Source: Candidatus Woesearchaeota archaeon (GTDB lineage: Archaea > Nanobdellota > Nanobdellia > SCGC-AAA011-G17 > JACQNH01). Taken from it: 21,862 nt of DNA. Positions 1 through 7,332 of the stretch are shown one piece after another. Under the pieces are notes generated by a model. The model was not told where the DNA came from. It searched no databases and was given only the letters and a program-made list of their open reading frames with translations. The stretch's first letter is position 1. Every line of letters starts with the position of its first letter. The DNA lies in the NCBI GenBank assembly GCA_016203175.1, contig JACQNH010000077.1, forward strand, positions 1 through 21,862. The letters are read 5' to 3'. The position numbers and the translations under genes were made by a program.

Positions 1-108
1 TTCATCATCCTTTAATTGAATTTCAACCCCAGTATTATTCATTCTTATTCGTTGGTTATTTAAAAATTTATTAGCCCTAAGATTTAATTTAATTTTTTCT
101 ATATCCAT
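1..108 (-). CDS. 5' end of an unknown protein (partial)
   Basis: An open minus-strand frame starts at an ATG at position 108 and runs 36 codons to the window edge without a stop. The visible residues begin MDIEKIKLNLRANKFLNNQR and are polar and basic, with no recognisable motif, signal peptide or membrane segment. A TATA-like box about 28 bases upstream (131-142) matches the leaderless pattern of other genes here. It is divergent from the SpoIIM-like gene, with about 100 bases between the starts. The function cannot be judged from this fragment. Confidence 0.5.
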   Translation of the reverse strand, partial: MDIEKIKLNLRANKFLNNQRIRMNNTGVEIQLKDDE

Positions 109-130
109 AAAACAAATTAAAAAATAACTC

Positions 131-142
131 TTTTTAAAGTTT
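131..142 (-). promoter_or_regulatory. TATA-like box for the partial gene at 1-108
   Basis: On the minus strand this reads AAACTTTAAAAA, about 28 bases before the ATG at 108. It sits inside a 7-bp inverted repeat (ACTCTTT at 127-133, AAAGAGT at 146-152). Confidence 0.35.
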
Positions 143-171
143 ATTAAAGAGTAAAAATTATTAAACATAAC

Positions 172-183
172 ATATTTAAATAC
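172..183 (+). promoter_or_regulatory. TATA-like box for the SpoIIM-like gene
   Basis: ATATTTAAATAC is centred about 33 bases before the ATG at 210, leaving a leader of only a few bases. Confidence 0.45.
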
Positions 184-209
184 CCAAATATTCTTTAACT
201 TGAAAAAAG

Positions 210-1058
210 ATGGTGTTAGAATCGCTTGTAGGTCCCAAAGGCGCAGAAAAAAGACCGTATAGACTTTTGTTTATTGGATTTTTATATTCTATTTTATCTG
301 TTTTTTTAGCAAGATGGATATTCAAAGAAGAAACAAGTTTAGTAATGGTTTTTTTATCAGTTATAGCCGCTATCCCTTTAGTCTATAAAACAATCAAATA
401 TGAGGAAAAGAAAGATCAGTTTATACAAAAAGAAGCAATTCTAATTAAAGAACATGGGAAGGCAGTTGAATTCTTAATATTCCTTTTTATTGGAATGTTA
501 GTGGGGTATACAGTATGGTATCTAATATTATCTCCAGAAAATGCAGCTACTTTATTTAAAACACAATTAGACACAATAAAATCAATAAACACAAATTCAG
601 CATCTTACGCATTTAAAGAAGGATTTTTTATGAAAATATTAATAAATAATTTAAAAGTTTTATTTTTCTGCATAGCCTTTTCATTTTTTTACGGAGCAGG
701 CGCAATATTCATCTTAACTTGGAATGCATCTGTAATAAGTGCTGCAATAGGATCATTTGCCACAACAAAATTATCAGAACTTTCGCATTTAGCTTTGTAT
801 GGATCAATTCCAGTATATACTGTTGCTGCAGCTCATGGTATTCTTAGATACATGACCCACGGAATCTTTGAAATTGCAGGTTATTTTATTGGTGCTCTAG
901 CAGGAGGAATAATCTCTGTCGCTTCAATTCGACATGCAGTTGGAAGCAAAAAATTTAATCAAACAGTTATAGATTCTTTAGATCTAATATTTATTTCAAT
1001 AGCAGTTTTAATTGTTGCAGCTTTGATAGAAGTTTATGTTACACCTTTATTGTTTTAA
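210..1058 (+). CDS. SpoIIM/DUF95-family integral membrane protein
   Basis: This is a 282-residue polytopic membrane protein of the SpoIIM (stage II sporulation protein M) family. The family is widespread in archaea, where it has nothing to do with sporulation; its role there is unclear. About six membrane segments are visible, roughly at residues 17-37, 43-60, 84-108, 146-180, 190-245 and 262-280. The family's hallmark stretch GAGAIFILTWNASVISAAIG is present, as is the later HGIFEIAGYFIGALAGG block with its conserved His and Glu. The ATG at 210 is preceded by a well-spaced TATA-like box. It converges on the next gene with a gap of one base. The family call is confident; no substrate or partner can be read from the sequence. 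Confidence 0.82.
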   Translation: MVLESLVGPKGAEKRPYRLLFIGFLYSILSVFLARWIFKEETSLVMVFLSVIAAIPLVYKTIKYEEKKDQFIQKEAILIKEHGKAVEFLIFLFIGMLVGYTVWYLILSPENAATLFKTQLDTIKSINTNSASYAFKEGFFMKILINNLKVLFFCIAFSFFYGAGAIFILTWNASVISAAIGSFATTKLSELSHLALYGSIPVYTVAAAHGILRYMTHGIFEIAGYFIGALAGGIISVASIRHAVGSKKFNQTVIDSLDLIFISIAVLIVAALIEVYVTPLLF

Positions 1059-1059
1059 T

Positions 1060-1329
1060 TTATTTAACTTCTCTTCCTTCAAATTGTTGCGGCCTTTGTG
1101 ATCTTGTAAATAAAATCATTCCTCTTTGTTCATCAGTTAAAGAAGCATCTTTCATTATTTCTTCATTAGTCATTGCCATAGTTTTTGTTATTGCTTCTTT
1201 GTCTCCAATTTGTTTCTTTTTTAAATTCTTAGAAGTATTTTCCATTCCCCATTTTGACATAAAAAACCATATTCCAACTGCTACTAGAAATCCTAAAATA
1301 AAACTAATCATTATGGATAAGATTGCCAT
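1060..1329 (-). CDS. Small N-terminally membrane-anchored protein, unknown function
   Basis: The product has 89 residues. The N-terminal ~25 residues (MAILSIMISFILGFLVAVGIWFF) are one hydrophobic segment, probably an uncleaved anchor. The rest is a charged, mainly helical soluble tail with a KNLKKKQ basic patch and TNEEIMKDASLTDEQRGMIL, which suggests short helices. I do not recognise the family. A TATA-like box (1351-1359) is centred 26 bases before the ATG, so the gene is probably leaderless. Its 3' end abuts the convergent SpoIIM-like gene with a one-base gap; its 5' end is divergent from the radical SAM gene. Confidence 0.7.
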   Translation of the reverse strand: MAILSIMISFILGFLVAVGIWFFMSKWGMENTSKNLKKKQIGDKEAITKTMAMTNEEIMKDASLTDEQRGMILFTRSQRPQQFEGREVK

Positions 1330-1350
1330 TAAATACTACCTTTAAATAGC

Positions 1351-1359
1351 ATTTATAAG
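1351..1359 (-). promoter_or_regulatory. TATA-like box for the 89-residue protein
   Basis: CTTATAAAT on the minus strand, centred about 26 bases before the ATG at 1329. Confidence 0.5.
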
Positions 1360-1421
1360 CATTTTGAATACAGTTATTATTAGGTATACTTAGACTCTAC
1401 AAATTAGCTTTTAACTACACA

Positions 1422-1441
1422 ATATTTAAAAACTATAAATC
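1422..1441 (+). promoter_or_regulatory. TATA-like region for the radical SAM gene
   Basis: Two overlapping candidates, ATATTTAAAAAC and CTATAAATC, lie about 31 and 21 bases before the ATG at 1458. Which one is used cannot be decided by eye. Confidence 0.4.
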
Positions 1442-1457
1442 AATAAGATTACAGAAA

Positions 1458-3473
1458 ATGGTTAAAAAGAAATTAAAGGTATTAGTCGGTTATCCACCAG
1501 CAGATTATTCTAAAGGAATTGCTCAATTAGGTCAAAATAGACAATTTCAATATTTCCATAATCCTACATTTCTTTACCCAGTAGTTCCTGCAACAGCAGC
1601 TACAATGTTAAAAGTTCATTGCTACGATGTTATTTGGAAGGATGCAATAGCAGAGCAATTAACAGAACAGCAATATTTTGAATATTTGAATAAAGAAAAA
1701 CCAGATTTAATTGCAATTGACTCTAAAGCCCCAACAATAAAGATATACTGGAATTTTATAGAAAAAGTCAAAAAATTATTTCCTAAAATGAAAGTTGTTT
1801 TAATGGGGGATCATGTTTCAGCATTTCCAGATGAATCTTTAAAAAATTCAAAAGTAGATTACGTTCTAGTTGGTGGCCATTATGATTTTGCTTTGTTAGA
1901 ATTATGTAATGCTTTGTCTGACAATAAAAAAATTCCTAAAGGATTTTGGTACAGAGAAAAAGGAAAAATAATTAATGGTGGAAGGCATCAATTAACAAAA
2001 TCTTTAGATGAAGCTCCATTTCCAGATAGAGAATTAACAAAATGTTTTGAACATTATCAAAAAGAATACAACATTCGTGGAAGGCCATTTGCTTATACAA
2101 TGACTGGAAGAGATTGTTGGTGGGGAAAATGCACATTCTGCTTCCATCCTAATACTAAAATTTTAACTAAAAGCGGTTTTGTCAAGATAAAAAATATAAA
2201 TTTATACGATGAAGTTTTAACACATAATGGAAGATTTGTTAAAAACGATTTTGTTTTCAAAAGACCTTACTCTGGCGAAATGATAAATATTAAAGCTCAC
2301 AATTTACCTGAAGGATTAAAATGCACTCCTAATCATAAAATATTCGCCTTTAAAAAAGGAAAGTCAGAGCCAGAATTTATAGAAGCAGAAAAATTAGAAG
2401 TTGGAGATTCAACAATATGTCCAATTAAAGATATTAAAGTTATTCAAGAACTTATTTCAGCGATTAACACTAATGAAAATGAACAACTTTTAACCATCCA
2501 GAAAATTAACCTAAGCGTAACAAAGTATGGCTTTTCATTTAAAATAAAAGAAATTTCTAAAGAAGATTACTCAGGTGATGTTTATAATATCTCAGTTCCA
2601 GAGGATCATTCTTATGTCGCTAATCTGATGACCGTTTCTAATTGTATTTGGGATTCTAATTTATTTCCAAAAGGAACATTCAGATCAAGAACACCTAAAA
2701 ATGCAGCTGATGAAGTTGAAATGTTAGTAAATAAATATGGTGTAAAAGAAATATTTGATGATTGCGGAACAATAACAATAGGAAAATGGTTAAATGATTT
2801 CTGTAACGAATTAATTGCAAGAGGTCTAAATAAAAAAGTAGACTATTCATGTAATATGCGCTTTGGTTATAGAAATTTAAAAGATTATAATTTAATGAAA
2901 AAAGCAGGATTTAGATTATTAAAATTTGGTTTGGAATCTGCAAATCAAAAAACCTTGCAAATGTTAGATAAAGATGTAGATGTTTCTCAAATTATAGAAG
3001 AATGCAAAGATATTAAAAAAGCAGGTTTAATTGTACATTTAACAATGATGGTGGGTTATCCTTGGGAAACTAAAGAAGATGCACTAAACACATTAAAATT
3101 AGCAAAATATTTAATGCACAAAGGTTACGCAGATGTTCTTCAAAGCACAGTAATTATGCCCTACCCAGGAACTCCAATGTGGCATCAAGCAGTTGAAAAT
3201 AATTGGTTCTTGCCGGGAGTTTCACCTTACGATTACGAGAAATATGATATGACAATGCCTTTATTAAAAACACCAGATGCAACTCCAGAAGAAATAATGG
3301 AAATTTGTGATTCTATTTACACAAAAGTATTCTTGCATCCAAATTATATCTATCAGCATTTTAAAAAGATAAAATCTGCACAAGATATTGTTTATACTTT
3401 AAGGGGGATTAAAGCAGTAGCAGGTCACATAATGGATTTTGCAAGAGATCCTTCAAAACAGTTTTCTCATTAA
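1458..3473 (+). CDS. B12-binding-type radical SAM protein interrupted by a mini-intein
   Basis: The precursor has 671 residues; removing the 168-residue intein (residues 228-395) leaves a 503-residue enzyme. The N-terminal ~170 residues form a Rossmann-like cobalamin-binding-type domain (VLVGYPPADY, later VVLMGDH and VDYVLVGG), but no DxHxxG-type cobalamin ligand is obvious, so cobalamin binding is uncertain. The radical SAM core follows. Its FeS-cluster cysteines are C220 and C225 plus the first residue after the intein, giving CX4CX2C after splicing. Family signposts include FGLESANQKTL, MMVGYPWETKEDA and MPYPGTPMW. The substrate is unknown; relatives in this broad family methylate or rearrange lipids, tetrapyrroles and peptides. 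The next gene, a flippase-like membrane protein 34 bases downstream with its own promoter, weakly suggests a lipid or surface-polymer role. Confidence 0.88.
   Translation: MVKKKLKVLVGYPPADYSKGIAQLGQNRQFQYFHNPTFLYPVVPATAATMLKVHCYDVIWKDAIAEQLTEQQYFEYLNKEKPDLIAIDSKAPTIKIYWNFIEKVKKLFPKMKVVLMGDHVSAFPDESLKNSKVDYVLVGGHYDFALLELCNALSDNKKIPKGFWYREKGKIINGGRHQLTKSLDEAPFPDRELTKCFEHYQKEYNIRGRPFAYTMTGRDCWWGKCTFCFHPNTKILTKSGFVKIKNINLYDEVLTHNGRFVKNDFVFKRPYSGEMINIKAHNLPEGLKCTPNHKIFAFKKGKSEPEFIEAEKLEVGDSTICPIKDIKVIQELISAINTNENEQLLTIQKINLSVTKYGFSFKIKEISKEDYSGDVYNISVPEDHSYVANLMTVSNCIWDSNLFPKGTFRSRTPKNAADEVEMLVNKYGVKEIFDDCGTITIGKWLNDFCNELIARGLNKKVDYSCNMRFGYRNLKDYNLMKKAGFRLLKFGLESANQKTLQMLDKDVDVSQIIEECKDIKKAGLIVHLTMMVGYPWETKEDALNTLKLAKYLMHKGYADVLQSTVIMPYPGTPMWHQAVENNWFLPGVSPYDYEKYDMTMPLLKTPDATPEEIMEICDSIYTKVFLHPNYIYQHFKKIKSAQDIVYTLRGIKAVAGHIMDFARDPSKQFSH
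2139..2642 (+). other. Mini-intein (168 residues, no homing endonuclease)
   Basis: This in-frame segment encodes a self-splicing protein element. Block A starts at Cys228 (CFHPNTKILTKSGFVKI). Block B has the TxxH motif (TPNHKIFAF). Block F is VYNISVPEDHSYVAN. Block G ends MTVSN, followed by the +1 residue Cys. The order A-B-F-G, the VPEDH signature, the terminal Asn and the Cys nucleophiles on both sides are typical of class 1 inteins. The space between blocks B and F is too short for a LAGLIDADG endonuclease and no such motif is present, so it should splice but not home. The usual penultimate His of block G is replaced by Ser, a variant seen in some active inteins. Splicing would join CTF to CIW. 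Confidence 0.9.
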
Positions 3474-3477
3474 ATAA

Positions 3478-3489
3478 GCTTTTAAACCC
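3478..3489 (+). promoter_or_regulatory. TATA-like box for the flippase-like gene
   Basis: GCTTTTAAACCC overlaps the end of the radical SAM gene region and is centred about 24 bases before the ATG at 3508. The flippase-like gene therefore probably has its own leaderless promoter. Confidence 0.5.
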
Positions 3490-3507
3490 ATTTCTTGTTT
3501 TAAAATT

Positions 3508-4467
3508 ATGAAATTAAGAAAATTGCTTCCAATTATAGGGATTGTAATATTTATTCTATTAATTAAAAAATTAGGCTGGCAGCAGATCTTAAATTCGATT
3601 CAAAATGTAAACCCCTGGTATATTCTTTTATCAATCTTTATAGCTCCTTTCTTAATATTTTTCCAAACATTAAAATGGGCTTTAATACTAAAAAAACAGG
3701 ACATTCACCTTCCATTTTGGGAATTAATTAAAATACAAATGATTAGTTCCTTTTATGGGGTTATTACACCTGGAAGATTGGGTTATTTCATAAAAATTCT
3801 ATACTTAAAAGACAAAGCAAAAATATCTATAGCTAAATCTTTAACATCAATAATTGTAGACCGTTTAGTAGATTTTATGATAGTTTTTATTTTGGGTGTA
3901 ATAGGCTCTTTAGTTATAATTAATTATTATGCAAATGTAACATCCCATATAATAATTGCTGTAATAACATTATTAATCATAGAACTGATCTTTGCAAGTA
4001 AAAAAGTTCAACATTTATTTTTAAGCTTTATTACCAATTTCTTAGTGCCAGCCAAATATAAAGATCATGCAGCGGGATTTTTTAAAGAATATCTTGAGCA
4101 TTCTTTAAATCCATTTAAACAATACAAAAATATATTCTTAACATTTATAGTTTGGGGTTTAATCTATACACAGCTTTATTTAGTTTCCTTATCCTTTGGA
4201 ATAAAAGAAATCCCATACCCTTATTTTCTAATCCTCCCCCCAATAGCAACGATTGTAAGTTTAGTTCCAATTACAGTTTCAGGTTTGGGTACAAGAGAAG
4301 TTACCTTAGTTGGTTTATTTTCTCTTTTCCATGTTACAGCAACAAAAATATTTTCAATGTCGTTATTAAACACAGTTATAGGTACTTTAATAGGCTTAAT
4401 AGGTGGTTTCTTTGCATTAAAAGAAGAAACTTTAATTAAAAAAGTAAAAGAAGAAACTAAAAAATGA
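3508..4467 (+). CDS. Flippase-like membrane protein (LPG synthase TM / UPF0104 family)
   Basis: A 319-residue integral membrane protein with about eight hydrophobic segments, matching the lysylphosphatidylglycerol synthase transmembrane/UPF0104 (YbhN, AglD C-terminal-like) family. Members are linked to lipid flipping or to glycolipid and surface-glycan assembly. Visible family motifs are TPGRLGYFIK (residues 87-96) with its conserved Arg-x-Gly, the segment VDRLVDF (D118, R119, D122), and a late VPITVSGLGTREV block. It lacks any soluble aminoacyl-transferase domain, so it is unlikely to make lysyl-lipids by itself. Its stop overlaps the start of the next gene (ATGA), so the two are probably translated together. 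Confidence 0.8.
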   Translation: MKLRKLLPIIGIVIFILLIKKLGWQQILNSIQNVNPWYILLSIFIAPFLIFFQTLKWALILKKQDIHLPFWELIKIQMISSFYGVITPGRLGYFIKILYLKDKAKISIAKSLTSIIVDRLVDFMIVFILGVIGSLVIINYYANVTSHIIIAVITLLIIELIFASKKVQHLFLSFITNFLVPAKYKDHAAGFFKEYLEHSLNPFKQYKNIFLTFIVWGLIYTQLYLVSLSFGIKEIPYPYFLILPPIATIVSLVPITVSGLGTREVTLVGLFSLFHVTATKIFSMSLLNTVIGTLIGLIGGFFALKEETLIKKVKEETKK

Positions 4468-5654
4468 AATACACAATATCAAAACAAGTTGATGAAATAG
4501 TAAAAAACCATCTTGAAACAATTAAAAGGATAATTCTTGAAAATTGTAATCCTAGAGCAATTATCTTATTTGGTAGTTATGGTAAGGGAGAAGGTACAAT
4601 ATTAAATAACCAACCTTTTAATGACTATGATATTTATTTAGTTGAAGATAAAAAAAGAAATGATAAATTCTATGAAGATTTAGGTAAAAAATCCTCTAAA
4701 GCTATTGGTTTTGGTGGTGAGGAATTTGTTGAAACTCAAAATGAATCATATGATAAAAATAGATTCTTCCATGTTGACATTAGAGGTTTAAATTATAATA
4801 AACTTCACAAATTAAAAAAAACAACAAGAACCTTTGAAATAAAGTATGCTTCCCAAATTTTATACGGTGAAGATGTTAGATCTAAAATAAATATCCAAGA
4901 ATCAGATATTTCATTATCAGAAGCCTGGAGGCATGCAATAAATAAATCTTGTTTATTACTATTGTCAATGAATAAAGAAAGATTCAATGGTAATTTTAAA
5001 AAAGATGAAAAACTAATTGCAGCTTATTACTCAATTAAAACATTTTTAGCCTGTTGTGAAATGTTGTTAATTTTAAAAAATAGATTTAAAGGAACTTATC
5101 AAGAAAGAAACAGATTATTCAAAGAATTATACTCAAAAGAATTTCCAGATTTAGTTAAAAAAATTGATTTTGCTACTAAATTAAAATTAAACCTAGAAAT
5201 GACTAAAATAAAGGATGTAGTTAAATTCTGGAAGGAAGCAAGAGATACTTTATATTTTACAATTTATCTTCTAGCAAAAACTTTAGGGATAGAAGAGAAA
5301 GATAAACTTAAATTAATGCATGAAATCTATATGAAACTACCCTTTGAATATTTTGATCCTTACCTGCCTTCGCATAAACTTTATCCATTGCAATATCTAT
5401 TAAATTTAAAATATTATTTAAGAACAAAACACTTCAAAACATTAACATCTTGGCGTGATCCAGGAATTAGAGTAATTTTTCCGGCTTTTTTATTATTATA
5501 CGCAATAGAATCTAATGAAGAATTCCAAAAGCTATTACCAGAGATTTATTGTTATCTACATAAATTAGCCCCAATAGAAGAAGATACATTTGAGGATTAT
5601 AGAAAAGCAGCCCTATATGCTTATGGAAAATACTATACACAAAAATTAATCTAA
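4464..5654 (+). CDS. Nucleotidyltransferase-fold protein with long helical C-terminal region
   Basis: A 396-residue protein. Its N-terminal domain (about residues 25-110) is a polymerase-beta-like nucleotidyltransferase: GSYGKGE at 37-43, the metal-binding pair D54 and D56 in NDYDIYLVED, and a likely third acidic residue, D105, in FHVDIRG. This set suggests an active enzyme that moves a nucleotide onto an unknown target. Residues 150-270 are strongly helical, like the HEPN or substrate-binding helices that accompany such domains, but I see no RX4-6H RNase motif. The rest, rich in Tyr and Leu, is unrecognised. It overlaps the flippase-like gene by 4 bases and the convergent gene by 9. Confidence 0.7.
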   Translation: MKYTISKQVDEIVKNHLETIKRIILENCNPRAIILFGSYGKGEGTILNNQPFNDYDIYLVEDKKRNDKFYEDLGKKSSKAIGFGGEEFVETQNESYDKNRFFHVDIRGLNYNKLHKLKKTTRTFEIKYASQILYGEDVRSKINIQESDISLSEAWRHAINKSCLLLLSMNKERFNGNFKKDEKLIAAYYSIKTFLACCEMLLILKNRFKGTYQERNRLFKELYSKEFPDLVKKIDFATKLKLNLEMTKIKDVVKFWKEARDTLYFTIYLLAKTLGIEEKDKLKLMHEIYMKLPFEYFDPYLPSHKLYPLQYLLNLKYYLRTKHFKTLTSWRDPGIRVIFPAFLLLYAIESNEEFQKLLPEIYCYLHKLAPIEEDTFEDYRKAALYAYGKYYTQKLI

Positions 5655-6110
5655 ACTACAGCTTAGAATTAATCTGCTAAATCCTCTTTTTTCTTTTTTT
5701 GATTTTATTACTCTATAAGCCTCTTCAAAATAATTCTTCCCATATTCTTTTTTAAGAGCATTTAGTGTAGAGGTTAATCGAAAATGACTAGAGCCATCCA
5801 ATATATCCAGATCATGAAAAATTCTTCCATCTTCTATCAATATTGTACACGGTCTTTGCACGATGCCCCATATATAATTAAAGTCTAATTTTTCTACAGT
5901 ATCTAATGAGCCACCAATAGGTACCCATACATCTTTTTTTAATTCTACTCTATCTAAATTATAAAGTCCAGTATAAATAGTTGTAATATTATAAGGAACA
6001 GCAATTACCTCGCTGTCAAAATGATGTACATTCCAATCATCCTGAAAACCACCTTCAATTATAACCCTCTGGTCTTCTTTTGATTTTTTAATTAAATCAA
6101 CTAAGCTCAT
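5646..6110 (-). CDS. Conserved-looking soluble protein, unknown function
   Basis: A 154-residue soluble protein I do not recognise. It has a mixed alpha/beta pattern with no membrane segment. The middle is rich in aromatic and acidic residues (DDWNVHHFDSEVIAVPYN, then DFNYIWGIVQRP), and the C-terminus is a basic amphipathic stretch (RVIKSKKEKRGFSR). No metal-binding or nucleotide-binding motif stands out. A TATA-like box (6131-6142) is centred about 26 bases before the ATG at 6110, supporting a leaderless start. The 3' end overlaps the convergent nucleotidyltransferase gene by 9 bases. Confidence 0.65.
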   Translation of the reverse strand: MSLVDLIKKSKEDQRVIIEGGFQDDWNVHHFDSEVIAVPYNITTIYTGLYNLDRVELKKDVWVPIGGSLDTVEKLDFNYIWGIVQRPCTILIEDGRIFHDLDILDGSSHFRLTSTLNALKKEYGKNYFEEAYRVIKSKKEKRGFSRLILSCSLD

Positions 6111-6130
6111 TCTCTTACTATAAAGAAAAG

Positions 6131-6142
6131 AATTTTAAATCT
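6131..6142 (-). promoter_or_regulatory. TATA-like box for the 154-residue protein
   Basis: AGATTTAAAATT on the minus strand, centred about 26 bases before the ATG at 6110. Confidence 0.5.
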
Positions 6143-6171
6143 TTCTTTACTACTATTATTATGGTTCAATA

Positions 6172-6183
6172 AACTTTAAAATC
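6172..6183 (+). promoter_or_regulatory. TATA-like box for the phosphatase-superfamily gene
   Basis: AACTTTAAAATC, centred about 27 bases before the ATG at 6205. Confidence 0.5.
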
Positions 6184-6204
6184 CCATCTTTAAGCAATAA
6201 AACT

Positions 6205-7293
6205 ATGATATGCATATTTATAGACGCTTTAAAACCAGAATATATAGAAAAAACAACGTTTCTAAAGGAAATAGCAGAAAATAATTTATCTGGAAACCTA
6301 GAAGTAACCTTTGGTTTTACATCTATCCTTCCTTCATTCTTAACAGGTTGCTATCCAGATACTCACAGGAAAATAGATTTATTTGATTTAGACCAAGAAA
6401 TGAAACCTAAAACAAAATCAAGATTATTAATAAATTTAAGATTATTACTAAAAAACAATAGATTCTTTTTTACACCTTTAAATTCAGAATATTATAAATA
6501 TTTCAAAGTTTCCCAGGAAAAAGCATGGCCACAAAAAAATTCTTTACCAGTTAAAACAATCTTTGATATCTTAGAAGATAAAAAATTAATTTCTATTGAC
6601 TGGCCGAATATTTATATAAATAGAAAATCAAAACTATTTTTTAAAAATGATTGCAAAACTGTTTTAGATATAACAAAAAAACTAATTAAAAGTAAACCAG
6701 ATTTTCTATTTGTTCATTTTTTAGATTTAGAAATTGCTCACAAATATGGTACAACAAGCAATGAATTAAAAGAAAAACTAACAGAAATTGATAACGCAGT
6801 TAGAGAATTAGCTTTTTTAGATGACAATTTAATAATATTCTCTGATCATAGCATGGATGAAGTAAGAGAAAAATTTGATATAAAAGAAAGATTAGATTCA
6901 TTAAAATTAGATTTTGGGAAAGATTTAGTTTATTTTATAGGATCAACATTTGTAAGATTCTGGTTTAAATCTCAGGAAGCAAAAAAATCAGTTGAGAGTT
7001 TATTAAGGAGCTTAGAAGAAGGTAGAATAGTAAATTTTAAAGAGTATAATCTTCCAAAAACCTGTGATTTAATATTCTTGGCAAATTTTGGAACTATATT
7101 TTATCCAAATCTCTTTAATACAGAATATCAGGCAATGCACGGCTGGGATCCTAAAATACAAAAAACATTCTACATAATAAAAAATTTAAAAGGTAAAAAA
7201 GATACCCATATAATTAATTTATTGCCTACAATATTGGATTTAATGAAGATTAAAAAGCCAAAATTAGACGGAAATTCTTTAGTAAACGAATAA
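6205..7293 (+). CDS. Alkaline-phosphatase-superfamily phosphodiesterase/phosphatase
   Basis: A 362-residue metal-dependent hydrolase of the alkaline phosphatase/type I phosphodiesterase superfamily, which cleaves phosphate mono- or diesters with two bound metal ions. The expected ligand series is visible: D7 (FIDALKPEY), a Thr/Ser nucleophile at about 39-40 before LTGCYPDTH, D174 and H179 (FLDLEIAH), D214-H215 (FSDHSMDE) and H312 (MHGWDP). The ending INLLPTILDLMKIKKPKLDG is also typical. No signal peptide or membrane segment is seen, so it should be cytoplasmic. The substrate is unknown; its position next to a nucleotide-sugar epimerase fits sugar-phosphate or lipid-linked chemistry. Confidence 0.78.
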   Translation: MICIFIDALKPEYIEKTTFLKEIAENNLSGNLEVTFGFTSILPSFLTGCYPDTHRKIDLFDLDQEMKPKTKSRLLINLRLLLKNNRFFFTPLNSEYYKYFKVSQEKAWPQKNSLPVKTIFDILEDKKLISIDWPNIYINRKSKLFFKNDCKTVLDITKKLIKSKPDFLFVHFLDLEIAHKYGTTSNELKEKLTEIDNAVRELAFLDDNLIIFSDHSMDEVREKFDIKERLDSLKLDFGKDLVYFIGSTFVRFWFKSQEAKKSVESLLRSLEEGRIVNFKEYNLPKTCDLIFLANFGTIFYPNLFNTEYQAMHGWDPKIQKTFYIIKNLKGKKDTHIINLLPTILDLMKIKKPKLDGNSLVNE

Positions 7294-7302
7294 TACACAA
7301 GC

Positions 7303-7313
7303 ATTTTAAACTA
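7303..7313 (+). promoter_or_regulatory. TATA-like box for the epimerase gene
   Basis: ATTTTAAACTA, centred about 26 bases before the ATG at 7333. Confidence 0.5.
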
Positions 7314-7332
7314 TTCTTTAAACTAAATTAAA

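Noticed and set aside
2139..2642. Homing endonuclease inside the intein
   Set aside because: Only about 85 codons separate blocks B and F and no LAGLIDADG or HNH motif is seen.
4152..4439. 95-codon plus-strand frame inside the flippase-like gene
   Set aside because: It lies wholly within a well-supported gene in another frame and has low-complexity, Phe/Asn/Ser-rich composition typical of a shadow frame.
4805..4987. 60-codon minus-strand frame within the nucleotidyltransferase gene
   Set aside because: Antisense to a coherent protein, with no promoter or ribosome site.
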